A stretch of 47,572 nucleotides of DNA from Stenotrophomonas beteli (GTDB lineage: Bacteria > Pseudomonadota > Gammaproteobacteria > Xanthomonadales > Xanthomonadaceae), in contig NZ_LLXV01000043.1 in NCBI RefSeq assembly GCF_001431665.1, positions 1 to 47,572 on the forward strand, read 5' to 3'. Of this stretch, positions 23,224 through 31,125 are shown one piece after another; positions within the stretch are counted from its first letter, which is position 1, and each line of letters starts with the position of its first letter. The position numbers and the translations under genes were made by a program. The notes under the pieces were generated by a model that made no database searches, was not told the origin of the DNA, and worked only from the letters and a program-made list of their open reading frames with translations.

Positions 23224-24670
23224 CTGCGTGTGCCTCCTGCACGACGTTGTCCCATTCCTTCACCTGTCCAGGCCCCCAGCCCAACTGCTCCAGAGCATCG
23301 GCGACATCATCGGATTCACCCGAGGTTCCACCGCAATCGCAGCCGATGTGGTCATCCTCATCGACCAATGCCTGCGCCGCTGCAGGCGGCGCTGGCACCT
23401 CCTGCGCGTCCTTCGCTTTCTCGCCCACCACGAACTCGTTGCCTTCCGTCCAGAACCCGGGACGTACGCGCTTGCGATCCTCCTGATAGCCGGTGAAGTC
23501 CATCAGGTGCATGTAGAGGCTGTAGAAGGCAAGCTCGGTTCCCGGCTCCGGTGCGGCGGCTGGCTTCGAATCCTTCGAGTCCTTCGAGTCCTTCGCAGTC
23601 TTCGTGGCGGGTGCCGGCGCGACCGCCTTGGACGGAGCGCTCGCGGCAGCAGCGGGAGCGGCCGCCGTCTGCGGCGCCGCAGGAGCGCTGCCCGCCGCCG
23701 TCGCAGCCTTCTTGTCCTGTGCTTCCTTCGCCGCCTTGTCGGCCGCCTCGAATTTCGCCTGTGCATCGGCAGGCAGCTTCAGCGTATGCCGCACCAGCAC
23801 GAAGCCCTTCGAATACAGCGCCTTGCGCTGCACCTGCGGGAAGGTGATTTCCGGATAGCGTTCGTCGATCCGGTAGGCCACCACCTCGCCGTCCTTGAGG
23901 CAGCGCACGCCCTGGGTCTGATCCAGCACGGTGCCACTGCCCGCATCGAAATGGACGCCTCCATGCCACAGGCCACTGGCCCCCACCGGGAAAAAGCCGT
24001 CATCGACGCGCGCCAAGGCGCCTTCTTCCAGCGCAGGAAGGCCCAGGTACATCGCGCCATCGAAGGCATCACTCTTGCCCTGCCGCGGAAAGGGATACAT
24101 CCAGGTGGTCTGCGCCTCTACCGGCGCACAGCAACCCAGTTCGTAGCCTCCGAATTTCTTCATGTACTTGGAAACACTCGACCCATAGGCGTCGGTGCCG
24201 TCCTCGGCCCCGCCCGTGCGCAGGAACGCAAGCACGGCAGGGCGCACCCATTGCCCGGTCTTCTTGTCCGGCTTGCCCGGGCCGTAGCCCTTCAGGTGGG
24301 CGGCGGCAATGATGCCGGACTCGGTCACCACGAAGCCCTTCATGGTCTGACCGATGAACTTGGTCGTGCCGAAATAGCGCCCTTGCCGGCAGAGTTCGCG
24401 CATCCACTCCTCGCCCGCCTTGTCCTGCATTGCTTCGTCCGCAAGGAACACCTCGCGGCTCGTAGCACCGTTCTTGCCCGTCCAGTGGCCCTTCCACTCC
24501 TGCTTTTTCTTGATCTCGGCCGTCGTCTTGTAATACCCAAGCTGCATCAGCGCCTGCTCACCGAACTGGTACTTGCCGATGTAGTTATAGGTATTGATGA
24601 TGCCGATGTCTCCGCTCGATTCCTCGAAGCCGACAGCGTCCAGGAACGCCTTCAGGTTCTTGGCACTCAT
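23216..24670 (-). CDS. Two-domain peptidoglycan hydrolase: lysozyme-like plus M23-like, T6SS effector
   Basis: A 484-residue protein lacking a signal peptide. The N-terminal ~175 residues look like a lysozyme/transglycosylase fold: FEESSGD (Glu16/17 candidate catalytic acid), IGKYQFGEQAL and IIAAAHLKGYG. A second domain from about 205 resembles an M23 endopeptidase: GLWHGGVHFD (236-242), LKDGEVVAYR, VLVRH and FYSLYMHL. However HxxxD is shifted to HxxxH/D, and HxH is reduced to YMH, so it may be inactive or binding-only. An Ala/Pro/Lys linker with KDSKDSKDSK interrupts this domain. The ATG overlaps the Ivy-like gene stop (ATGA), and the 3' end overlaps the M15-like gene by 8 nt. Confidence 0.75.
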   Translation of the reverse strand: MSAKNLKAFLDAVGFEESSGDIGIINTYNYIGKYQFGEQALMQLGYYKTTAEIKKKQEWKGHWTGKNGATSREVFLADEAMQDKAGEEWMRELCRQGRYFGTTKFIGQTMKGFVVTESGIIAAAHLKGYGPGKPDKKTGQWVRPAVLAFLRTGGAEDGTDAYGSSVSKYMKKFGGYELGCCAPVEAQTTWMYPFPRQGKSDAFDGAMYLGLPALEEGALARVDDGFFPVGASGLWHGGVHFDAGSGTVLDQTQGVRCLKDGEVVAYRIDERYPEITFPQVQRKALYSKGFVLVRHTLKLPADAQAKFEAADKAAKEAQDKKAATAAGSAPAAPQTAAAPAAAASAPSKAVAPAPATKTAKDSKDSKDSKPAAAPEPGTELAFYSLYMHLMDFTGYQEDRKRVRPGFWTEGNEFVVGEKAKDAQEVPAPPAAAQALVDEDDHIGCDCGGTSGESDDVADALEQLGWGPGQVKEWDNVVQEAHADE

Positions 24671-25233
24671 GGCTCGCCCCCGCAGTCACCCAGCCGCCTG
24701 ACCATCTCGAGATTCACGGGCTTGCGTGCATCGAGCACCGCGCGCTGCGCGTCCGATGGATTGCCCAGCCAGCGCACCTCACAGTTCAGGATCAAGCGGC
24801 CGACCATGTGCCTGTCTGCGGGATCGTAGAGCGCTGCCAGCTGTGTTGAGCCGCAGGCATGTGCCTGGCAGGCGGAGTACAGCCACCAGGTACGCCCTTC
24901 GATCGACAACGGCTTGCCTGCCGCACTGGGCCCGGTCAGCAGTCGCGCCTTCAGCGACGGTGCTTGCTTGGCGGGAACCTCTGCCAGAAGGGTATCGAAT
25001 GCCTGGGTCACCACTGCATTGCTGCGCCCGCAGCCATCGGGGGCCGACAGCCCCTTGCCGACGAGGGCGAACAGGTATGTCGCCAAGGGCTGCTTGGCGC
25101 AGCTCGGCTGCGGAAGATCGATGGAGGCGTCTCCCGGGCGGGTGCCGCTTGCATGCGCGTCCAGTGGAGCTGCTGCAACGCACTCCCACGACAACGCCGC
25201 CACCAGTGGCAGCAGGAATATCGTCTTCTTCAT
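24667..25233 (-). CDS. Ivy-like periplasmic lysozyme inhibitor, probable immunity protein
   Basis: A 188-residue exported protein. ATG 25233 is preferred, with AGGA 8 nt upstream; ATG 25242 would overlap the VgrG stop as ATGA. A signal peptide covers about residues 1-21. The loop ACQAHACG (CQAHAC at 122-127) matches the Ivy motif CKPHDC, whose His enters the lysozyme active site. Later WLGNPSDAQRAVL matches the Ivy C-terminal pattern. Ivy proteins inhibit lysozymes in the periplasm. The next gene, overlapping by 4 nt, encodes a lysozyme-like effector, so this is very likely its cognate immunity protein. It is longer than E. coli Ivy, and the two central motif residues differ. Confidence 0.75.
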   Translation of the reverse strand: MKKTIFLLPLVAALSWECVAAAPLDAHASGTRPGDASIDLPQPSCAKQPLATYLFALVGKGLSAPDGCGRSNAVVTQAFDTLLAEVPAKQAPSLKARLLTGPSAAGKPLSIEGRTWWLYSACQAHACGSTQLAALYDPADRHMVGRLILNCEVRWLGNPSDAQRAVLDARKPVNLEMVRRLGDCGGEP

Positions 25234-25238
25234 GTTCT

Positions 25239-27998
25239 TCATCCTGAGAAACCGATGATCCGTTTCTGCTTCATGTCGCCCAGCACCCATGTGGGCAGCT
25301 CGCTCTTGTAGTTGCTGGGGCCAAGGAAGGATTTGCGCTGCGCATGCACCGCGATCGAGCCGGGTGCGTTGACCACGATCCCGCCATCGGAGACGGTGAT
25401 GCTGGCGCCTCCTGAAGTTGCGATGTGCAGCGTCTTGCCCGCGGCAAGCTCGATGTGGGCCTGGCCACTCGCACCGCGCAGGCCCGAGCGCGCCTGGATG
25501 CGGATGGAATCTGCCTGTGCCTGGACTTCAAGCGCCGCAGTGCCACTCACAACGGACATCGCCGCAGCTGCACCGCCTTCCTCGACGGTGGTTGCCAACA
25601 GGCCCAACGACTGGCTTGCATGCAGCCGGGCCTGCCCCATGACGGTGGTATCGGAATGCCCGCCGCTGGCCAGAAGCAGTGCTTCGCCGCTGCTCCACAT
25701 CATGCCCTGACCGGCGACGTGCACCACCCCGTCGGGTGCCGTCATCCCAAGCAGAGGAGCGCCACTATGGGGAATCCGTCCTTCACCGGGCTCGGCGCTG
25801 TGCTTAGGAGCTTGCGCGACTCCCGTCGTGTATTGCGTCCCGGCAACCACCGTTCGGACAGCTGCCGTCATCGCCGGCAGGGGAGCCTGCTTCTGCACAA
25901 TGCGCGACCGCATCGCCCCTCTCGCCCCCTCCTGCATCGCCAGCGGGCTGGTCACGTGCTTGCGCGCGGCCTGGGTGAATCGCTCGCCCAGCGTCTGCAG
26001 CTGGGCCAGCAGCGCGGAGGGCTGCACCGCCTCGCCCGCAGGTGCGGACGATCGATGGCCATATGCAGTGAGCCACACGCCCGCCGTCGCGCGTACCGCA
26101 CCCCATGCATCGCTGCGCAGTTCGAAACCGGTGCCACGCACGCTGCCGACAAAGTTGTCAGCCTGGTGCCGCAGATGGCCCAGCGTCAGCTGCGATGCCT
26201 GCTGGCTGCTGGCCAGCTGCGCACGCAGCTGCTGGTTGGAATCGTCGAACAACAGATGGTTGCTGCCTTCACCGCCATCCCATTCGCGCGAGCGGATGCC
26301 CCACAGTGCACCGCCATGCCGATGGGCCTGGTCACCCGCGCCGGCCGCATGCCACGCCGGCGCCTGGCCACCACTGAGGTTGGCCTGCGCGCTGTGGCGT
26401 GCATCGGCGGCCTGGCCGTAGGCCGACACATCGCCTTCGGCACTGGCACCGGCCGGCGTAGGCGCCACGCCGGCTTCGCCGCGGCCGTTGTAGAGCGCGC
26501 CCAGCACCAGCGGCCGATCGATATCGCCATCCAGGAAGCCGACCAGCACCTCCTGGCCGATACGCGGCAGGAACTGGCTGCCAACGCCAGGGCCGGCGTA
26601 GCGCTGTGCCACGCGCAACCAGGCACTGTCGTGAGCGCCTCCGCCCTGTCCCTGCTGGAAATGGAAGCGCACGCGCACACGGCCCTGGCTGTCCGCATGC
26701 AGATCCTTGCTGGTGCCGCCCTGACCGGCCACTACCACGGCCGTCTGGTAGCCCGGCACGGTGGGGCGCGGATTCAGCCGGGCACCGGTGCCATCCAGCA
26801 GCAGTGGCCGCCACGGCGTGCTGCGTTCAACGGCCTCGAACCGGTTGCTGTAACCCACCGCATCGGCCTGCTGCCACAACGCCGCGTCGTCGCGCTCGGC
26901 CGGCGCGACACCGAACGCATCATCAAGGGTGCGCCGCAGGTCGGTCGGCAGGTTGTTGATGCCGGCATGGTCCACGGCAACCAGCAGCAGCTCCGGCGGT
27001 GTTGCGCCAGGCGCCTGCTGCAGCCGCAGCCAGGCCCCCGATCGCAGGCCGCGCACGGTGCCCTGCCCGCGCCAACGTCGGCTGTGTGCCTCGCGTGCCT
27101 GGGCCAGCAGCCGCGCCTGGCGCGAAGCGGCGGCACCATCGCTGAACGCGTAGGCACCCACGGCATCGAAATCCTCGCGCGCCGACTGGCTGCCGCCGCC
27201 GTCCATCGGCGACTGGCCGGCCAAGGCACGCACCTGCCGGTAATCATCACTCTGCAGGCTGACCGTGGTGCTGGCCAGGCTCCGGCACATGCCGATGGCC
27301 TGCACGCTGTCACTGGATTCAGTGGCATCACTGCGATGGAAACGCACGCCGGCCCCGGCGCTGGTCGCATCCTCCGGCAACGCCACGCTGTCGGCGAAGA
27401 TCTCCATGCCATTGCCGCAGGGAGCCTCTTCATCGGCATACAGCCGCCAGCCCAGCCCCTCTTCGGCCAGCAGGCGCTGCAGGAAATCCAGATCGCTCTC
27501 GCGGTACTGCACGCAGTAGCTGCGCACACGTTCGCCCAGGAAGTCGTCAACCCCCTCGGCCCAGCGCCAGCGCGCGATATCCCCATGCCCGGCAAGAACC
27601 GCGTCAACGATCGTGCGAACGGCCTGCTCCTGGAACACACGGCTGTGGCGCGCGTGCTGCAGCCACCAGGTCCATGACACCAGATGCAGACGGTAGCGGA
27701 CCAGCCCACCATCGCCTCCAACCCGGGCGGCGTCGGCCACCAGTCCGCTGCGCTGCGATTGCCCACCGTCAGCGAGTTGCAGGGTCAATGTGGCGCGCGT
27801 AGCAGGCAGCGCCTCCAGCGCAGCATCCGCATCGGTGGAAAGCACGTCTACTTCGGTCCACGCGTGTTCGCCCAACGCATCACGTCCACGCCAACGCTCC
27901 ACGGTGCATGCCGTGAATGCGTCGGACTGCAGGCGATACAGACGCTGGGCGTCGCCAAGACCGGCGACCTGCGCCATCAGGTTGTTCAGCTGATCCAT
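25239..27998 (-). CDS. vgrG: T6SS spike protein VgrG with DUF2345 extension (island 2)
   Basis: A 919-residue VgrG, paralogous along its length to that at 15318-18092. Shared blocks are YCVQYRESDLDFLQRLL, EEGLGWRL, RVRVRFHF, AWLRVAQRYAGPGVGSQFLP, GRGEAGVAPTPAG and the DUF2345 needle up to IAVHAQRKSFLGP. The two diverge completely in the last ~30 residues: this one ends ELPTWVLGDMKQKRIIGFSG and lacks the CKEC motif. No DUF4123 adaptor follows; instead an Ivy-like gene overlaps its stop. The tail or the SH3-containing effector may therefore make direct contact. A sigma70-like promoter is visible about 60 nt upstream. Confidence 0.95.
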   Translation of the reverse strand: MDQLNNLMAQVAGLGDAQRLYRLQSDAFTACTVERWRGRDALGEHAWTEVDVLSTDADAALEALPATRATLTLQLADGGQSQRSGLVADAARVGGDGGLVRYRLHLVSWTWWLQHARHSRVFQEQAVRTIVDAVLAGHGDIARWRWAEGVDDFLGERVRSYCVQYRESDLDFLQRLLAEEGLGWRLYADEEAPCGNGMEIFADSVALPEDATSAGAGVRFHRSDATESSDSVQAIGMCRSLASTTVSLQSDDYRQVRALAGQSPMDGGGSQSAREDFDAVGAYAFSDGAAASRQARLLAQAREAHSRRWRGQGTVRGLRSGAWLRLQQAPGATPPELLLVAVDHAGINNLPTDLRRTLDDAFGVAPAERDDAALWQQADAVGYSNRFEAVERSTPWRPLLLDGTGARLNPRPTVPGYQTAVVVAGQGGTSKDLHADSQGRVRVRFHFQQGQGGGAHDSAWLRVAQRYAGPGVGSQFLPRIGQEVLVGFLDGDIDRPLVLGALYNGRGEAGVAPTPAGASAEGDVSAYGQAADARHSAQANLSGGQAPAWHAAGAGDQAHRHGGALWGIRSREWDGGEGSNHLLFDDSNQQLRAQLASSQQASQLTLGHLRHQADNFVGSVRGTGFELRSDAWGAVRATAGVWLTAYGHRSSAPAGEAVQPSALLAQLQTLGERFTQAARKHVTSPLAMQEGARGAMRSRIVQKQAPLPAMTAAVRTVVAGTQYTTGVAQAPKHSAEPGEGRIPHSGAPLLGMTAPDGVVHVAGQGMMWSSGEALLLASGGHSDTTVMGQARLHASQSLGLLATTVEEGGAAAAMSVVSGTAALEVQAQADSIRIQARSGLRGASGQAHIELAAGKTLHIATSGGASITVSDGGIVVNAPGSIAVHAQRKSFLGPSNYKSELPTWVLGDMKQKRIIGFSG

Positions 27999-28059
27999 GC
28001 CATTTCCAGAGTGAAAGCCGCACGACTCTCGGGTGCGCGGCGTCGGTTTCCAGCCAATA

Positions 28060-28087
28060 AATCTACCAGATCGTGGTGTTCGTCAAA
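28060..28087 (-). promoter_or_regulatory. Candidate sigma70-type promoter for vgrG island 2
   Basis: Read on the minus strand, TTGACG (or TTTGAC) at 28081-28087 is followed after 15-16 nt by TAGATT at 28060-28065, with an AT-rich extension. Spacing is slightly short but the hexamers are good. Transcription would start about 50 nt before the vgrG ATG. On the plus strand, TAGAAT at 28202-28207 could be the -10 of tssA, but no good -35 accompanies it. Confidence 0.45.
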
Positions 28088-28122
28088 ATCACGGCGCAAG
28101 ATCGGGCAATGAACTGCGTTCT

Positions 28123-28140
28123 CCGTCACATAACTGACGG
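28123..28140. promoter_or_regulatory. Inverted repeat in the vgrG/tssA divergent region, possible operator
   Basis: CCGTCA and TGACGG are separated by CATAAC, giving a perfect 6-bp dyad with 6-bp spacer. It lies upstream of both divergent genes, between the candidate promoters, the usual place for a shared regulator site. No regulator is encoded nearby, so its reader is unknown. Confidence 0.35.
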
Positions 28141-28234
28141 AATGCCGTATTCAGCCCCCGTGACTTTCCCTCATCCCGTAACCGCGTTCACATTCAACCG
28201 CTAGAATCGACCGCAGTCCCCAACGAGACCTGCC

Positions 28235-29296
28235 ATGCTGGATCAGGAAGCCCTGCTGGCCCCGATTTCGGACCACGCCCCGACCGGTGAAGACCTGTCG
28301 TTCTCGGCGGAGTTCGATCGGATCATCGAAAACCGTCGCGCCGACGACCCGACCCTGGACCAGGGTGCGTGGCAGACCGACATCAAGTACGCCGACTGGA
28401 GCAGTGTGCTGCGCGAGTCCAGCGACCTGCTGCAGACCCGCACCAAGGATCTGCGCCTGGCCGGCTGGCTGAGTGAAGCGGCCACCCAGCTGGAGGGATT
28501 CCAGGGCCTGGCCACAGGCTACCGGGTCACTGCCGGTCTGTGCGATCGCTACTGGGAGTCGGTCCACCCGCAGGCACCGGATGGTGACTTCGAGGAACGC
28601 ATCGGCAACCTCAGCTGGCTGCTGACCAATTCGCTGCAATGGCTGCGTGCCGTGCCGATCATCGCTGCGCCGCAGGGGCGCTTCAGCCTGGCCGATTTCG
28701 AGCATGCGCACGCGCGCGCCAACAGTGGCGAGGATGACGATGGCCGGCCCGGCCTGGACATCCTCAATGCCGCCCGCCGCGATACCCAGCACAGCTTCTA
28801 TCGACAGCTGGCCGATGACCTGCCGGACTGCAGCCAGGCACTGGCCGAGCTGCAGGCTGCAGTGGACAACCGGCTCGGCCTGGATGGCCCCAGCTTCAGC
28901 GCGGTGCGCGAGCAGCTCGAGCATCTGCAACGCACCGTACTGCGCTTCGCGCGCGAGGCGGGCGTGCTGCTCGATGGCGAGACCGGACCGGCAGAGGACA
29001 CGTTCAGCAGCACCGACTTCGCCGCGGATGCACCGGCATTTGACCCGGCGCCGGTCAGCACCGCCCCGCGTGGGCCGGCCGGTGCACCGGGTTCACGCAA
29101 GGAAGCGCTGCAGCAGTTGCGCCAGGTGGCCGAGTTCTTCCGTCGTACCGAACCGCACAGCCCCGTGGCCTACCTGGCCGAGAAGGCCGCGCGGTGGGGC
29201 GAGATGCCGCTGCACGTCTGGCTCAAGCGGGTCATCAAGGACCACAGCACGCTGGAGCAGATGGAGGAGATGCTGGACGTCAACCCGGAAGACTGA
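28235..29296 (+). CDS. tssA: T6SS baseplate/cap protein TssA (ImpA)
   Basis: A 353-residue protein. The N-terminus carries the ImpA_N signature: LLAPISDHAPTGEDLSFSAEFD, then ADWSSVLRESSDLLQTRTKDLRLAGWL and YWESVHPQ. The C-terminus (RKEALQQLRQVAEFFRRTEPHSPVAYLAEKA, split by family-typical spacing, then WLKRVIKD) matches the short TssA1-type end rather than long TssA versions. TssA primes baseplate docking and sheath-tube polymerisation. It is alone on the + strand and convergent with the OmpA-tagF-tssM operon, divergent from vgrG. The SD is weak (GAGACC). The window lacks tssB/C and tssE-L, so most of the machine must be elsewhere. Confidence 0.92.
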   Translation: MLDQEALLAPISDHAPTGEDLSFSAEFDRIIENRRADDPTLDQGAWQTDIKYADWSSVLRESSDLLQTRTKDLRLAGWLSEAATQLEGFQGLATGYRVTAGLCDRYWESVHPQAPDGDFEERIGNLSWLLTNSLQWLRAVPIIAAPQGRFSLADFEHAHARANSGEDDDGRPGLDILNAARRDTQHSFYRQLADDLPDCSQALAELQAAVDNRLGLDGPSFSAVREQLEHLQRTVLRFAREAGVLLDGETGPAEDTFSSTDFAADAPAFDPAPVSTAPRGPAGAPGSRKEALQQLRQVAEFFRRTEPHSPVAYLAEKAARWGEMPLHVWLKRVIKDHSTLEQMEEMLDVNPED

Positions 29297-29316
29297 GCGC
29301 TTCCGGGCCATCGAGC

Positions 29317-29341
29317 GGAGAGCGGGCCAGGCCCGCTCTCC
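29317..29341. terminator. Bidirectional hairpin terminator between tssA and the OmpA gene
   Basis: GGAGAGCGGGC and GCCCGCTCTCC form a perfect 11-bp stem around a CAG loop. It lies in the 51-bp gap between convergent stops at 29296 and 29348. There is no long U tract, so efficiency is uncertain, but position and stability fit a shared terminator. Confidence 0.75.
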
Positions 29342-29347
29342 GTGCGG

Positions 29348-30139
29348 TTACTGGATCTTGAATTCGATACGGCGGTTGCGTGCGCGGCCATCGTTGCTGG
29401 TGTTGTCGGCCACCGGCTCGTCCGGCCCCTTGCCCAGCACGTCCATGTGGCTGCCCGGGATGCCCTTGGCCATCATGTAGTTCTTCACGGCCAACGCGCG
29501 TGCGTGGCTCAGTGTCAGGTTCGACTCACGCTGGCCCACATTGTCGGTATGGCCGATGATCAGGAAACGGCTGTCCGGCATCTGCGCCATCTTGGCCACC
29601 ATCTCATCAAGGATGCTCATGCCGAAGGGCGTGAGGCGCGCGCTGCCGCTCTGGAACTCGATGATGCGGTTGGCCAGGGTCTGGTCCAGCACGTTCTGCT
29701 GCGAGCCCACCTTCAGCGCGTTGGTGACCGTGTAGCTGGTGTTGCTGGCCAGGCTCAGGTCACTGGCGACCTGCTGGCGCAGGGCCTCGTTGCCCACTTC
29801 ACCGGTGATGCGCACGGCCTGGCCGTTGACCTCCAGCTTGCCCGGCGATACCCGCTTGAGCCCGGGGTTGATCATGCCAGCGACATAGTCACCCCAGTTC
29901 GGTGGGGTGGCGATGGTTTCCACCTGGATGCGGTCGACCACCCGCTCGGCCCCGTATACCGCCCGCAGGTTGTTGAGCAGCTTGGCCTTGGTCGCCTGAT
30001 CGGGCACCACGCCCTCGATGACCACCGGCCGCTCGCCGGCCGCCGTAGCAGCGGCCGGCGCCGGCGCGTTCTGGGCGGCCAGCGGTGCGGCTGCCAGCAG
30101 CAGCGGCAGCAGGAGATGGAGAGAATTGCACAGGCGCAT
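29348..30139 (-). CDS. OmpA-family peptidoglycan-binding protein linked to T6SS
   Basis: A 263-residue exported protein with a signal peptide to about residue 23 (PLAAQ). The middle holds two BON-like repeats (VVIEGVVPDQATKAKLLNNL and VRITGEVGNEALRQQVASDL). The C-terminus is an OmpA domain: IIEFQSGSARLTPFG, IIGHTDNVGQ, LSHARALAVKNYM and GRARNRRIEF, with the Asp and Arg that bind meso-diaminopimelate. TSS clusters often encode such a protein to anchor the membrane complex to peptidoglycan. It follows tagF with a 2-nt gap and ends the operon before a shared terminator. Confidence 0.87.
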   Translation of the reverse strand: MRLCNSLHLLLPLLLAAAPLAAQNAPAPAAATAAGERPVVIEGVVPDQATKAKLLNNLRAVYGAERVVDRIQVETIATPPNWGDYVAGMINPGLKRVSPGKLEVNGQAVRITGEVGNEALRQQVASDLSLASNTSYTVTNALKVGSQQNVLDQTLANRIIEFQSGSARLTPFGMSILDEMVAKMAQMPDSRFLIIGHTDNVGQRESNLTLSHARALAVKNYMMAKGIPGSHMDVLGKGPDEPVADNTSNDGRARNRRIEFKIQ

Positions 30140-30141
30140 CG

Positions 30142-31125
30142 TCAGGTTCCCAGGAAAGTCTCGCCGAACAGCTTGCGTGCGGTGGCCAGGGCCAGATCGT
30201 CACGGTCGAGGAAGCTGCCGAAGCGGTTGAGGTTGTAGTCGCCGCGCAGGTAGTCGTCCACCCACTCCGAATGCTGGATGCGAATGAGGAACTCGCCGGC
30301 CTCGGCCGGATCCAGCACCGCACGCAACACCTGGCGGTCGGCGCCATTGAAGCCGACGATCATGCTCGGCGCGGCATCGTTGCGGATCAGCACCGCCAGC
30401 TCGAAATCGCCGCGGGCGACGAAGCTGGACAGCAGATCCAGCCAGAACGCCGCTACCAGCGGGCGATAGGCTGGATCGCGTACCAGCGGGAACACCAGCG
30501 CCTTGTCGATGTTGACATCGCCGCCACTGAGCACCGGCTGCAGCAGCAGGCCCAGGGCAGGCAGCACCTGGCGCAGCGCCACGTCGCCATGGCCGGAATC
30601 GCGCAGCCGCTGTTCGAGATCGGCCACGGTGGTGCTTTCCAGGAAGTCCTGGAAGCTGCCGTTGTAGTCGCCCGGATCGGTGCTGATGCTGAAGCGGGCG
30701 TCGGCGAGCTGCGCCAGCGCCTGTGCCGCATCGCTGTCCTGGTAGGCCTGGCGCGCCAGCCGGGCCAGGCCCGACCAGGCGTTGGACATCGCCAGTGGAC
30801 TGCGGCCAATGAACGGCAACGGCTCGGGCGCATCCAGACGCAGCGCCGACAGCAGCGGGAAGCGCCGTTCGGAGGCATCGCGGCTGGCCAGGAAGTGGCC
30901 GCACAGCACCATCTTGCTGCGTGAACCAAGGAAGGCGTAGTGGATCTCCGGCGCCTCGTCATAGCGCTGCTTCCAGTCCGGGCTCTGGCTCAGCAACTCC
31001 AGGCTCTCACCGGCCCAGCGATCGAGCCAACCCAGCAACTGGTGATTGTCGGCCGCACGAACGAAATCGCCGCGCGACGGCACCTTGCCGAAGTACGAGA
31101 CGCCTGCGCTGACCACGCGGCTCAT
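30142..31125 (-). CDS. tagF: T6SS-associated protein TagF
   Basis: A 327-residue cytosolic protein beginning with the TagF signature SYFGKVPSRGDFVRA. Further on, FLGSRSKMVLCGHFLASRDASERRFPLL fits the same family in pieces, with the C-terminal domain including GDFELAVLIRNDAAPSMIVGFNG. TagF is a repressor or post-translational modulator of T6SS; in Pseudomonas it acts on Fha, and in Agrobacterium it occurs fused to PppA. Its ATG overlaps the tssM stop (ATGA), and ompA follows by 2 nt. No ppkA/pppA/fha genes are visible here. Confidence 0.9.
   Translation of the reverse strand: MSRVVSAGVSYFGKVPSRGDFVRAADNHQLLGWLDRWAGESLELLSQSPDWKQRYDEAPEIHYAFLGSRSKMVLCGHFLASRDASERRFPLLSALRLDAPEPLPFIGRSPLAMSNAWSGLARLARQAYQDSDAAQALAQLADARFSISTDPGDYNGSFQDFLESTTVADLEQRLRDSGHGDVALRQVLPALGLLLQPVLSGGDVNIDKALVFPLVRDPAYRPLVAAFWLDLLSSFVARGDFELAVLIRNDAAPSMIVGFNGADRQVLRAVLDPAEAGEFLIRIQHSEWVDDYLRGDYNLNRFGSFLDRDDLALATARKLFGETFLGT

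Noticed and set aside
21337..23496. Long + strand open frame opposite the SH3/EF-hand/M15 gene
   Set aside because: It is a shadow frame; the minus strand has an EF-hand consensus and a zinc-peptidase motif.
23560..23605. Short tandem repeat encoding KDSKDSKDSK, considered as a repeat array or CRISPR-like element
   Set aside because: It is a 9-bp coding microrepeat inside a flexible linker, with no spacers or array structure.
25425..27677. Long + strand open frame opposite vgrG
   Set aside because: No family resemblance, low-complexity Arg/His/Gln content, and exact overlap with a well-supported VgrG.
28202..28207. TAGAAT as a firm tssA promoter
   Set aside because: No acceptable -35 hexamer lies at the right spacing, so it is mentioned only as a possibility.
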